Position numbers and translations under genes: made by a program | Assembly: GCA_050699035.1 (NCBI GenBank) | Contig: JBOHDE010000024.1 | Location: 1-26,687, forward strand | From: WHTB01 sp050699035 | GTDB lineage: Bacteria > Actinomycetota > Actinomycetes > Propionibacteriales > Nocardioidaceae | Reading direction: 5' to 3' | DNA length: 26,687 nt | The notes under the pieces: generated by a model | What the model saw: only the letters and a program-made list of their open reading frames with translations | Database searches by the model: none | Told to the model about the DNA's origin: nothing | Part shown: positions 1 through 7,882 of the stretch, one piece after another | Position numbering within the stretch: position 1 is the stretch's first letter | How the letters are laid out: every line of letters starts with the position of its first letter

Positions 1-1
1 C

Positions 2-784
2 GTGTCCCCAGAAACAGGCACCGCGGCAGGCACTCCGACGCCGACCCGGCGGGAGCGCAACCGCGCCGCGACCATCGCGGAGATCAAGGAGATCGGGCTG
101 CGACTGATGCGCGAGTCGGGGACGACCGACGTGCGCTTCTCCGAGATCGCGCGCGAGATGGGCATGACCGCACCCGGGCTCTACCGCTACTTCACCGGCA
201 GCGAGGAGCTGCTGACCGAGCTCATCGTCGACGCGTTCGACGACCTCGGGACAGCCGTCGCCGACGCGCGTGACGCGCAGCCGGAGGGCGACCTGTGGGG
301 CCGGCTGCTGGCGACGTCGGCGGCTTACCGTGACTGGGCCCGGCGAGAGCCGCAGCAGTTCTCCCTGCTCTTCGGCATGCCGGTTCCGGGCTACTGCGCC
401 CCCGACGACGGCCCGACCACCGAGGCCGCGAAGCGGGCGATGGGGCAGCTTCAGACCACCTTTATCGAGGCCGCCAGGTTGGGCAAGCTCGGGCCACCCC
501 TGCTCGACGGCGTCGACGACGCCTTCGTGGCCGGGGTCAACGAGGCGCATAAGGACGACCACCTGATGCCGGACGCCTGGGACGGTGACCGGGCCGAGGT
601 GGCCGACGCGCTCACGCCGGCCACCATGCAGGCGATGCTGATGTTCTGGGCGGCGCTGCACGGGTTCGTCACCCTGCACGCGTACGGCCATTTCGAGTGG
701 CTGGGCGAGGAGGCGCAGGAAGCGCTGTTCCGCTCGACCGTCGAACAGGGAGCGCGGTGCGCCGGTCTCCCCACGGCACCCTAG
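2..784 (+). CDS. TetR/AcrR-family transcriptional regulator with WHG-type ligand domain
   Basis: A 260-residue protein read from a GTG at the window edge; the true start could lie outside the window. After a short basic, Thr/Pro-rich tail, residues about 20-67 form a TetR DNA-binding domain, with the helix-turn-helix at about 44-64 ending in the family-typical GLYRYF. The C-terminal half carries AYRDWARREPQQFSLLFG (about 107-124), typical of the WHG/TetR_C_13 ligand-binding domain seen in many actinobacterial regulators. Such proteins are usually cytoplasmic dimeric repressors released by a small ligand; the ligand cannot be read from the sequence. The stop codon lies 45 bp before gatC on the same strand, but a regulatory link to that housekeeping operon is unlikely; the target is more probably upstream of this window. 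Confidence 0.85.
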   Translation: MSPETGTAAGTPTPTRRERNRAATIAEIKEIGLRLMRESGTTDVRFSEIAREMGMTAPGLYRYFTGSEELLTELIVDAFDDLGTAVADARDAQPEGDLWGRLLATSAAYRDWARREPQQFSLLFGMPVPGYCAPDDGPTTEAAKRAMGQLQTTFIEAARLGKLGPPLLDGVDDAFVAGVNEAHKDDHLMPDAWDGDRAEVADALTPATMQAMLMFWAALHGFVTLHAYGHFEWLGEEAQEALFRSTVEQGARCAGLPTAP

Positions 785-829
785 GATTGGGCGGTCACGC
801 TTTCCCTATCCCACCGGAGCGAGCCCTGC

Positions 830-1153
830 ATGGCTGACGACACCCAGGGGCACGACCCTGCGATCACCCGCGAGGAGGTCGCCCATCTCGCCCATCTGGC
901 GCGGATCGACCTCACCGACGCCGAGCTGGACCACCTAGCGCCACAGCTGGCCGAGATCCTCGACTCGATCGCCTCCATCCGTGAGGTCGCCGCCGACGAC
1001 ATCCCGCCGACCTCACACTCGGTGCCGCTGACCAACGTCTTCCGCGCCGACGAGGTGCGCCCGGGGCTGAGCGCCGCCGACGCGCTGGCCGGCGCACCCG
1101 AGTGCGAGCAGCAGCGCTTCCGGGTCCCGCGCATCCTGGGCGAGGAAGCCTGA
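830..1153 (+). CDS. gatC: Asp-tRNA(Asn)/Glu-tRNA(Gln) amidotransferase subunit C
   Basis: A 107-residue protein of the usual GatC size. It has the family-typical N-terminal ITREEVAHLAHLARIDLTDAEL stretch (about 12-33), the helix around QLAEILDSIASI (about 44-55), and the C-terminal LTNVFRADEV and FRVPRILG strands. GatC wraps around GatA and stabilises the heterotrimer that amidates misacylated Glu-tRNA(Gln) or Asp-tRNA(Asn) in the cytoplasm. The ATG at 830 is preceded by GGAG (816-819), a slightly long 10-nt spacing. The TGA stop shares one base with the gatA ATG (TGATG at 1151-1155), so translation of the two is probably coupled. Confidence 0.95.
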   Translation: MADDTQGHDPAITREEVAHLAHLARIDLTDAELDHLAPQLAEILDSIASIREVAADDIPPTSHSVPLTNVFRADEVRPGLSAADALAGAPECEQQRFRVPRILGEEA

Positions 1154-2667
1154 TGGACGACCTGACCCGGAGGTCGGCCGCCGACCTGGCCGACGCCCTC
1201 GCTCGTGGCGAGGTCTCGTCGACCGACATCACGCAGGCGCACCTCGACCGCATCGCCGCCGTCGACGGCGACGTCCACGCGTTCCTGCACGTCGACACCG
1301 AGGGGGCGCTCGCCGCGGCCCGCGAGTCCGACGCCCGCCGGTCCGCCGGCGAGTCCCGCTCCGCGCTCGACGGCGTACCCATCGCGGTCAAGGACGTGAT
1401 GGCGACCCGCGGCATCCCGACCACCTGCGGCTCGCGCATCCTCGAGGGCTGGGTGCCGCCGTACGACGCGACCGTCGTCGCCCGGCTGCGCGCCGCCGGT
1501 CTGCCGATCCTCGGCAAGACCAACATGGACGAGTTCGCGATGGGGTCGTCGACCGAGCACTCGGCCTGGGGACCGTCGCACAATCCGTGGGACCTGGAGC
1601 GGATCCCCGGCGGGTCGGGCGGCGGCTCGTCGGCCGCGGTCGCCGCGTACGAGGCGCCGCTGGCGATCGGCACGGACACCGGCGGCTCGATCCGTCAGCC
1701 GGCGGCCGTGACCGGCACCATCGGCGTCAAGCCGACGTACGGCGGGGTGTCGCGCTACGGCGTGATCGCGCTGGCCAGCAGCCTCGACCAGCCCGGCCCG
1801 TGCGCACGCAGCGTCCTCGACGCCGCGCTGCTGCACGAGGTGATCGGCGGGCACGACCCGCTCGACTCCACCTCGATCGACCAGCCGTTGCCGCCGCTGG
1901 TGGAGGCGGCCCGTAGCGGCGACCTGAGCGGGGTGCGCGTCGGCGTCGTGACGGAGCTCGGCGGCGAGGGCTACCAGGACGGCGTCCGCGCCCGCTTCGA
2001 CGAGTCGGTCGAGCTGATGGTGAAGGCTGGCGCCGACGTCGTGGAGGTCTCCTGCCCGCACTTCCGCTACGGGCTTGGCGCGTACTACCTGATCTTGCCG
2101 AGCGAGGCGTCGAGCAACCTGGCGAAGTTCGACGCGATGCGGTACGGCCTGCGGGTGCTGCCCGACGACGTCGACGCGCCGAGCGCCGAGCAGGTGATGA
2201 CCGCCACCCGCGCCGCCGGCTTCGGCGACGAGGTGAAGCGACGCATCATCCTCGGCACCTACGCTCTGTCGAGTGGTTACTACGACGCCTACTACGGCCA
2301 GGCACAGAAGGTGCGCACCCTCATCTCGCGCGACTTCGCGACCGCCTTCGAGCAGGTCGACGTGCTGGTGTCACCGACCGCGCCGACGACCGCGTTCAAG
2401 ATCGGCGAGAAGCTCGACGACCCGCTGGCGATGTACCTCAACGACATCGCCACGATCCCGGCCAACCTGTCCGGCGTACCCGGGATCTCCATCCCGAACG
2501 GCCTGGCTGTCGAGGATGGGCTGCCGACCGGGCTGCAGATCCTGGCGCCAGCCACTGCCGACGACCGGCTCTACCGGGTCGGCGCCGCCGCCGAGGCACT
2601 GCTGAACGCCTCATGGGGCGGGCCGCTGCTCGCTCAGGCCCCCGAGCTGGTGGGAGGACGAGGATGA
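1153..2667 (+). CDS. gatA: Asp-tRNA(Asn)/Glu-tRNA(Gln) amidotransferase subunit A (glutamine amidase)
   Basis: A 504-residue amidase-signature protein that releases ammonia from glutamine and passes it to GatB. The Ser-cisSer-Lys triad is visible: Lys80 in PIAVKDV, Ser155 in PGGSGGGSSAAV and the nucleophile Ser179 in GTDTGGSIRQPAA. This is one residue offset from the Staphylococcus aureus enzyme as I remember it (79, 154, 178). The reading frame is open upstream to an ATG at 1102, but the start at 1153 matches the family N-terminus and overlaps the gatC stop, so I chose it. It is the middle gene of the gatCAB operon, and its stop overlaps the gatB start as ATGA. Confidence 0.97.
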   Translation: MDDLTRRSAADLADALARGEVSSTDITQAHLDRIAAVDGDVHAFLHVDTEGALAAARESDARRSAGESRSALDGVPIAVKDVMATRGIPTTCGSRILEGWVPPYDATVVARLRAAGLPILGKTNMDEFAMGSSTEHSAWGPSHNPWDLERIPGGSGGGSSAAVAAYEAPLAIGTDTGGSIRQPAAVTGTIGVKPTYGGVSRYGVIALASSLDQPGPCARSVLDAALLHEVIGGHDPLDSTSIDQPLPPLVEAARSGDLSGVRVGVVTELGGEGYQDGVRARFDESVELMVKAGADVVEVSCPHFRYGLGAYYLILPSEASSNLAKFDAMRYGLRVLPDDVDAPSAEQVMTATRAAGFGDEVKRRIILGTYALSSGYYDAYYGQAQKVRTLISRDFATAFEQVDVLVSPTAPTTAFKIGEKLDDPLAMYLNDIATIPANLSGVPGISIPNGLAVEDGLPTGLQILAPATADDRLYRVGAAAEALLNASWGGPLLAQAPELVGGRG

Positions 2668-4178
2668 CCACCACGACAGAGCTGATGCCGTACGACGAGG
2701 CGCTGACCCGCTTCGACCCCGTACTCGGCCTCGAGGTGCACGTCGAGCTCAACACCGTGTCGAAGATGTTCTGCGGCTGCCCGACCGAGTTCGGGGCCGA
2801 GCCGAACACCCAGGTCTGCCCCACCTGCCTCGGGCTGCCCGGCGCGCTGCCGGTGCTGAACGGCAAAGCCGTCGAGGCGGCGATCCGGATCGGGCTGGCG
2901 CTGAACTGCTCGATCGCCGAGTGGTGTCGGTTCGCGCGGAAGAACTACTTCTACCCGGACATGCCGAAGAACTTCCAGACCTCGCAGTACGACGAGCCGA
3001 TCGCGTTCGACGGCTGGACCGAGGTCACAGTGCCGAACGAAGATGGCGACGGCGAGCCGTTCCGGGTCGAGATCGAGCGGGCGCACATGGAGGAGGACAC
3101 CGGCAAGTCGCTGCACGTCGGCGGCTCGACCGGGCGCATCCACGGTGCCGACTACTCGCTGCTCGACTACAACCGCGCTGGCGTACCGCTGATCGAGATC
3201 GTCACCAAGCCGGTCGAGGGAGCGGGCGAGAGGGCGCCCGAGGTGGCTCGCGCGTACGTCGCCCATCTCCGCGACCTGCTGCTGGCGCTCGGGGTGTCCG
3301 ACGTACGCATGGAACAGGGCTCGCTGCGCTGCGACGTCAACCTGTCCCTGCGCCCCGACCCGTCCGCCGAGCTCGGCACGCGGTCCGAGACTAAGAACGT
3401 CAACTCGCTGCGGTCGGTCGAGCGGGCGGTCCGCTACGAGGTCACCCGCCAGGCGGCGCGGCTGAGCAACGGCGACAAGGTCGTCCAGGAGACCCGCCAC
3501 TGGCACGAGGACACCGGCGTGACGACGTCGGGCCGGAGCAAGGAACAGGCCGAGGACTACCGCTACTTCCCCGAGCCCGACCTGGTGCCGATCGCGCCGT
3601 CGCGGGAGTGGGTCGAGGAGCTGCGCGCGACCCTGCCGGAGCCGCCGCGCGCGCACCGGGCCCGGCTGCAGGCCGAGTGGGAGTTCTCCGAGCTGGAGAT
3701 GCGCGATGTCGTCGGCGCGGGTGCGCTCGGCCTGGTGGAGCAGACGGTCGCCGCCGGTGCCTCGCCGCAGTCGGCGAAGAAGTGGTGGCTGTCCGAGCTG
3801 GCCCGCCGGGCCAACGAGACCGGCGTCGAGATCACCGCGCTGCCGATCACGCCGGAGCAGGTCGCCGGGGTGCAGGCCCTGGTCGACGCCGGCCGGGTCA
3901 ACGACAAGCTGGCGCGCCAGGTGTTCGACGGCGTGCTCGCGGGCGAGGGGTCACCGGAGGAGGTCGTCGCGGCGCGCGGGTTGGAGGTCGTGTCCGACGA
4001 CTCGGCGCTCGGTGCCGCGGTCGACCGGGCGATCGGGGCTAACCCCGACGTCGCGGCCAAGATCCGCGACGGCAAGCAGGCCGCCGCCGGTGCGCTGATC
4101 GGCGCGGTGATGAAGGAGATGCGCGGTCAGGCCGACGCCGCGCGGGTGCGTGAGCTCATCCTCGAACGCCTGTCTTGA
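2664..4178 (+). CDS. gatB: Asp-tRNA(Asn)/Glu-tRNA(Gln) amidotransferase subunit B
   Basis: A 504-residue kinase/transferase subunit that phosphorylates the tRNA-bound Glu or Asp and uses ammonia from GatA. The N-terminus has LGLEVHVEL followed by the zinc-binding cysteines Cys37, Cys39, Cys52 and Cys55 (CxC...CxxC). NYFYPDMPKNFQTSQYDEPI and the HMEEDTGKS region form the catalytic cradle, and the last ~150 residues are the helical and YqeY-like tail that binds tRNA. The start at 2664 overlaps the gatA stop by 4 nt. The stop at 4176-4178 is followed only 13 nt later by a paired-palindrome repeat that could shape the 3' end of the operon mRNA. Confidence 0.97.
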   Translation: MTTTTELMPYDEALTRFDPVLGLEVHVELNTVSKMFCGCPTEFGAEPNTQVCPTCLGLPGALPVLNGKAVEAAIRIGLALNCSIAEWCRFARKNYFYPDMPKNFQTSQYDEPIAFDGWTEVTVPNEDGDGEPFRVEIERAHMEEDTGKSLHVGGSTGRIHGADYSLLDYNRAGVPLIEIVTKPVEGAGERAPEVARAYVAHLRDLLLALGVSDVRMEQGSLRCDVNLSLRPDPSAELGTRSETKNVNSLRSVERAVRYEVTRQAARLSNGDKVVQETRHWHEDTGVTTSGRSKEQAEDYRYFPEPDLVPIAPSREWVEELRATLPEPPRAHRARLQAEWEFSELEMRDVVGAGALGLVEQTVAAGASPQSAKKWWLSELARRANETGVEITALPITPEQVAGVQALVDAGRVNDKLARQVFDGVLAGEGSPEEVVAARGLEVVSDDSALGAAVDRAIGANPDVAAKIRDGKQAAAGALIGAVMKEMRGQADAARVRELILERLS

Positions 4179-4191
4179 CGTCGGGACTGAC

Positions 4192-4274
4192 GTGGAATTT
4201 TGCCCAATTGGGCAAAGTTCCACCCGGTCGCGCTGATTCGAGGTCGAATTTTGCCCAATTGGGCAATCTTTGAC
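4192..4274. repeat. Paired-palindrome intergenic repeat, copy 1
   Basis: Two 32-bp near-perfect palindromes, 4192-4223 and 4243-4274, separated by 19 bp. Both are centred on the identical 16-mer TTGCCCAATTGGGCAA (4200-4215 and 4251-4266). The first pairs along its whole length apart from one T/G wobble; the second has a 2-bp interior mismatch and one wobble. The linker starts CCGGT and ends TTCGAG, as in copy 2 at 18789-18872. It lies between the convergent gatB and the minus-strand gene ending at 4297 and fills most of that 118-bp gap. It resembles REP/BIME-type elements in design; a role as a bidirectional terminator or mRNA 3'-end stabiliser is inference. Confidence 0.85.
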
Positions 4275-4296
4275 GCGCCGCCACCCGGCGATGTCG

Positions 4297-6783
4297 TCAG
4301 CGGGTCCAGGCGTGGTGGATCGTACGCTCGACCGCTGAGCCGTCGCGATCGGTGACCAGCAGCCGGAGCGACACCGGCCCGTCGCCCGCGAGGCGCGGCC
4401 AGGCGGTGTAGCCGTCGCGCGAGCGCTGCAGCCGCTGGCTCTGCCAGGTGGCACCGTCGTCGGTCGACACGTCGAGCGAGATCGCGTCGACCCGGATCGG
4501 CACGCCGTCGAGCCGCCACGGCTCGATCGTGACGGCGCCCCGACGGGTCGGGTCGCCGTCCAGCCCGACCGGCAGGTCGATCCGCGCGTCGACCATCGGC
4601 AGCGCCGTCGGCGTCGGCTCGGTCTCGCCACCGGCGCGGAACGTCCAGGCCACCTGGCCCGACGTCGCCGACGCCCACTGCTGCGGGGTGTGGCTGTGCT
4701 TGAGCTCGAGCCGCCAGGTCGCGGGCGTGTCGCCGGCCGGCACGGTCGCGAAGCCGGCGAAGGCGAGCTCCTCGACCAGCTCACCGTCGCGCAGCAGCCG
4801 TCCCGTCGTGGTACCCAGGTTGCCGGCGTGACCGGCGGTGTCGGTGAGCGTGGGCACCCGAAAGATCAGCGAGCCGTTCTGACTGAGTCCGGGGAACTGC
4901 CAGTGGTCGACCGGCAGCTGCCGCGGCAGCCCGGGCACCAGCGGGCCGGCCAGCCAGTCCACAGTGTCGGGCGTCTCGTCGTCGTACGGCTGTGCGCCGT
5001 CCCGCATCGTCAGCCCGGGCCGGAACAGCTGGTGCTGCCAGACGCTGCCGTTGTCGGAGACGTAGTCGACCCGCGTCGTGCCGGTCTGCACCGGGCTGAG
5101 GATCGGCGTCAGCGAGCAGCGGCACGGCGCGGTCGGGTAGCGGGTCTCGAACATCGTGCTGCCGGTGCCGTCGCCGTGGAACCGCTGGTCGATCCGCCGG
5201 ACGTCATCCTTGTCGATGTCGTACGACAGGTCGGCGGGCAGTCCGCCGGGCTCGTGCAGCGCCAGGTCGTAGAGGTACGGCGTGAGCGGCGTGACCGCGA
5301 GGTCGATCGACGTGCGGCCGCGGCGCAGTCTGTCCTCGAGCGTCGCGCCCTCGGTGTACGGCAGCGCGAGTGCGGGCACGCCGATCCCACCCACCGAGCC
5401 GTGCACCGCGCCGGGCCCGGCGGGCATCACCAGCACGGCGGCGGCACCGGCCGCGGCGGCCTGCTGGGCCGGACCGGCGATCCCGCTCACCGGGTCCTCG
5501 CGTACCAGCACGGCGCATCCGTCGCAGGCGTCATCCGCGGAGACGAGCGGCAGCCGCTGGTCGAACGCCGTCTGCGCGCCGCCCGGCAGCAGCTTAGGAT
5601 GCAGGCCGGGCAGCTGGGGTACGCCGACCCGTACGAGTGGCGCGGTCTGCCGCAGGACCGGGTAGAAGTCGAACTCGCCGTGGGTGACCGGCGCGTCGGG
5701 GATCACCGACATCCGGACCAGCGGGCTGTACTGCGGCAGCAGCAGCACCGCATTGACCAGCCGGTTGTCGGCGGTGCCCCGGGTCCACCCGAGCACGGCG
5801 ACCGACGTCTCGGACTCGCGCGGTGTGATGGCCTCCAGCGGCACCGCGTCGCGCGCGTCGACGACCACGTCGCGGGCCCCGGTCACGTCGAGCTGGAGGT
5901 CGCCACCGATGGTCACCTCCTCGGGGAAGCGGCCGGACTCGTCGAGGGTGGTGATGTCGCCCGCCACGCTGTAGTGCGCCGGCGGCAGGTAGAACGTCCG
6001 ACCGGTCGGGCCGGGGTTGAACTGGATGTAGCCGTAGCCCTCCCACGGCCGGCACTCGTAGGCGTGCAGCAGCAGGGCCGCGCCGGTGGCCTCGCCGCGC
6101 CGGTCGAGGGCGGTGAAGGTGACCGGCACCTTGCCCGCGCCGGGCTCGTTCGGGTTGTCGTTGCGGTCGCACGGGGGCAGCGGCTCGGACTCCTGTGTCG
6201 CGGCGGGGGACCGCGACGGCTGGTGGCGCACGGGAGGCGTGGCGCCGGCCAGCCGGACGTCGCGCAGGCCGGCGACGAGACGAGGTGTCGTGGGTGCGAG
6301 TCCCGAGCCCGCGCCGTCGCCGACGAGCGACGTCCACAGGGCCCGAGCCGCCTGCTGGTCGGACGGTACCGGCACCGTCCGCTGGTCACCGTCGTGTTCG
6401 CGGACGACGACGGTCGGCGCGTCGGCGCGCGCCAGGGTGGTCACGTCGAACAGCGCGGCGTCGAGCTGCCCGGACTCGACGTAGGGCTGTGCCTCGCCTG
6501 GCACGATCCGTACGGTGTCGCCCAGGTCGGCCGATCGGTAGATGCCGGCGGAGCCGGTCGCCGGCTCCAGCCCGACGACGTCGACCGACCCGCCGGCCGT
6601 GCGGACGGCGACGCGGTCACCGGTGATCAGGGTCAGCCAACGTGGTGCGTCCGGGTCCGGCGCCGCAGGCTCCGCGGTGTGGGCGGACGACGGACTGCCG
6701 AGCAGGGCGAGAGCGGTGGCCGCCGTCAGGCCGGCAGCCAGGACGGTGGCGAGCTTGGCGGCGACCCGGCCCGAGATCGTCAT
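4297..6783 (-). CDS. Secreted S8-protease-like scaffold protein with PA domain but no catalytic domain
   Basis: An 828-residue exported protein. Residues 1-37 are a Sec signal peptide (basic start, long Ala/Leu core, SSAHTA cleavage region). Residues about 48-140 (WLTLITGDRV, later LDAALFDVTTL) resemble the N-terminal prodomain of large actinobacterial S8 peptidases. Residues about 219-325 match the module that follows the protease domain in such proteins (VTFTALDRRGEATGAA, LPPAHYSV, VVVDARDAVPLEAITP). Residues about 408-500 look like a protease-associated (PA) domain, and the remainder is beta-rich. No Asp/His/Ser subtilase motifs are present between prodomain and downstream modules, so peptidase activity is unlikely. 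RBS GGAGGAG lies just before the ATG. The gene is divergent from the regulator at 6874, its likely controller. Family assignment comes from recognised motifs, not a search. Confidence 0.7.
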   Translation of the reverse strand: MTISGRVAAKLATVLAAGLTAATALALLGSPSSAHTAEPAAPDPDAPRWLTLITGDRVAVRTAGGSVDVVGLEPATGSAGIYRSADLGDTVRIVPGEAQPYVESGQLDAALFDVTTLARADAPTVVVREHDGDQRTVPVPSDQQAARALWTSLVGDGAGSGLAPTTPRLVAGLRDVRLAGATPPVRHQPSRSPAATQESEPLPPCDRNDNPNEPGAGKVPVTFTALDRRGEATGAALLLHAYECRPWEGYGYIQFNPGPTGRTFYLPPAHYSVAGDITTLDESGRFPEEVTIGGDLQLDVTGARDVVVDARDAVPLEAITPRESETSVAVLGWTRGTADNRLVNAVLLLPQYSPLVRMSVIPDAPVTHGEFDFYPVLRQTAPLVRVGVPQLPGLHPKLLPGGAQTAFDQRLPLVSADDACDGCAVLVREDPVSGIAGPAQQAAAAGAAAVLVMPAGPGAVHGSVGGIGVPALALPYTEGATLEDRLRRGRTSIDLAVTPLTPYLYDLALHEPGGLPADLSYDIDKDDVRRIDQRFHGDGTGSTMFETRYPTAPCRCSLTPILSPVQTGTTRVDYVSDNGSVWQHQLFRPGLTMRDGAQPYDDETPDTVDWLAGPLVPGLPRQLPVDHWQFPGLSQNGSLIFRVPTLTDTAGHAGNLGTTTGRLLRDGELVEELAFAGFATVPAGDTPATWRLELKHSHTPQQWASATSGQVAWTFRAGGETEPTPTALPMVDARIDLPVGLDGDPTRRGAVTIEPWRLDGVPIRVDAISLDVSTDDGATWQSQRLQRSRDGYTAWPRLAGDGPVSLRLLVTDRDGSAVERTIHHAWTR

Positions 6784-6812
6784 GGCTCCTCCGCTCGTAC
6801 CCCTGTCCGTCC

Positions 6813-6842
6813 ACTATTTCTGCCGACCGACCGCTTTGTCAG
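6813..6842 (-). promoter_or_regulatory. Candidate promoter for the secreted S8-like gene
   Basis: Read on the minus strand, CTGACA (6837-6842) and AATAGT (6813-6818) are spaced by 18 bp, a reasonable sigma-70-type -35/-10 pair. Transcription would begin about 20-25 nt before the ATG, leaving room for the GGAGGAG ribosome-binding site. Its -35 shares five bases with the -35 of the opposite promoter. Confidence 0.4.
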
Positions 6843-6863
6843 CGGCCCGCGGTGTCCGATACT
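6836..6863 (+). promoter_or_regulatory. Candidate promoter for the dual-HTH regulator
   Basis: TTGTCA (6836-6841) and GATACT (6858-6863) are separated by 16 bp. The expected transcription start is within about 5 nt of the ATG at 6874, and no Shine-Dalgarno sequence precedes that ATG, so the message may be leaderless or nearly so. The spacer holds GCGG-C-CCGC (6842-6850), a small inverted repeat that could be an operator for both directions. Confidence 0.45.
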
Positions 6864-6873
6864 TGTCACTGTC

Positions 6874-7857
6874 ATGACTCAGACATCGGGGCCGGCCTGG
6901 CGTTCTCTCGGGCTCGACGACCTCGAGGAACGGGTCTTCCGCGCGCTGGTCGAGGCCGACGGCGCCCCGCCGCAGGTCGCCGCGGCGCTGGACCTGCCGG
7001 CAGCCCGGGTCCGAGCAGCGCTGCAGCGGTTGCTGACCCTCGGCCTGGTGCAGCGGATGCCGGGCAGCCGGCGCTTCTCGGCCACGCCACCGGAGACCGC
7101 CCTCGGCGCGCTGGTCGCCGGCGTCCAGGCGGAGCTCGCCGCGGTGCGGATCTCGGCCGGCCAGCTCCAGGCGCAGTACGACGCGGTCCGCGCGGCCTCC
7201 GGCGCCGCCGACCTGGTCGAGGTGATCACCGGCGAGGAGCGGATCGTGCAGCGGTTCGGCCAGCTGATGAACGGCGCGACCGAGGAGGTGATGGCGTTCG
7301 TCGCCCCACCGTTCCTGGCGCCGGGTGACTACGAGGAGGACGAGCGCGACCAGCTCGACTCGGGCGTGCGGTACCGGGTGATCTACGACCCGTCGGGGGT
7401 CGAGGCGCAGGGCGGTCCAGCGGAGCTGCTGGCTGCGGTCGAGGCGGGTGAGGAGGCGCGGGTCGCCCCGCGGATCCCGGTCAAGATGTTCGTCGTCGAC
7501 CGCAGCAGCGCGCTGGTTCCGCTGAGCCTCGACATCGGCCCCGCCGCCGTCGTGGTGAGCCGGTTCGGGCTGGTCGATGCGCTGGTCGCGTTGTTCGAGC
7601 TGGTCTGGGAGTCGGCGTGGCCGCTGGCCGACTACGCCGAGGGTGTTGCGGGTGACGTACTCACCGGGCGCGACCGTCGGCTCGTCGGTCTGATGCGGTC
7701 CGGGTACACCGACGAGGCCATCGCCCGTGCGCTCGGCGTCACGGCGCGTACGGTCGCGCGGCGACTCGCGGTGCTGATGGCGGCGACCGACGCGACGACG
7801 CGCTTCCAGCTGGGTTGGCGGCTGGCCGAGCTGGAGGCAGGGCGCCCGGACGAGTAG
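6874..7857 (+). CDS. TrmB-like/LuxR-type regulator with two helix-turn-helix domains
   Basis: A 327-residue cytoplasmic regulator. Residues about 11-68 form a winged HTH of the TrmB kind (VFRALVEADGAPPQVAAALDLPAARVRAAL). A coiled region (about 75-110) leads to a middle domain (about 110-250) resembling the TrmB/PLD-like sensor. Residues about 262-312 form a LuxR/GerE-type HTH (DRRLVGLMRSGYTDEAIARALGVTARTVARRL). The start at 6874 is chosen because upstream sequence in this frame runs antisense through the neighbouring gene and because a promoter sits directly before it. It shares a 90-bp region with the divergent secreted protein gene, which suggests it controls that gene and possibly itself. 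The ligand is unknown. Confidence 0.8.
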   Translation: MTQTSGPAWRSLGLDDLEERVFRALVEADGAPPQVAAALDLPAARVRAALQRLLTLGLVQRMPGSRRFSATPPETALGALVAGVQAELAAVRISAGQLQAQYDAVRAASGAADLVEVITGEERIVQRFGQLMNGATEEVMAFVAPPFLAPGDYEEDERDQLDSGVRYRVIYDPSGVEAQGGPAELLAAVEAGEEARVAPRIPVKMFVVDRSSALVPLSLDIGPAAVVVSRFGLVDALVALFELVWESAWPLADYAEGVAGDVLTGRDRRLVGLMRSGYTDEAIARALGVTARTVARRLAVLMAATDATTRFQLGWRLAELEAGRPDE

Positions 7858-7864
7858 TCCGGGC
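7844..7864. terminator. Hairpin over the stop codon, likely bidirectional terminator
   Basis: An 8-bp perfect stem, GCCCGGAC (7844-7851) with GTCCGGGC (7857-7864), closes a 5-nt loop. It contains the TAG stop (7855-7857) of the plus-strand regulator and sits in the 25-bp gap before the convergent gene ending at 7883. There is no T-run, as is common for actinobacterial terminators, so the role is inferred from position. Confidence 0.5.
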
Positions 7865-7882
7865 AGGTTTCGCGCCGGGCCG

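Noticed and set aside
781..2061. A 426-codon minus-strand frame opposite gatC/gatA
   Set aside because: It is a shadow of the gat operon, with no motif and no RBS.
4192..4274. The repeated palindromes as a CRISPR array
   Set aside because: There are only two units per site, the units are themselves palindromic, the spacers are short and similar, and no cas genes are nearby.
4690..7857. A continuous plus-strand frame of 1055 codons across 4690-7857
   Set aside because: Its first two thirds run antisense to the secreted-protein gene and have low-complexity Arg/Gly/Val/Gln composition typical of GC-rich shadows. Only the part from ATG 6874 has a recognisable family.
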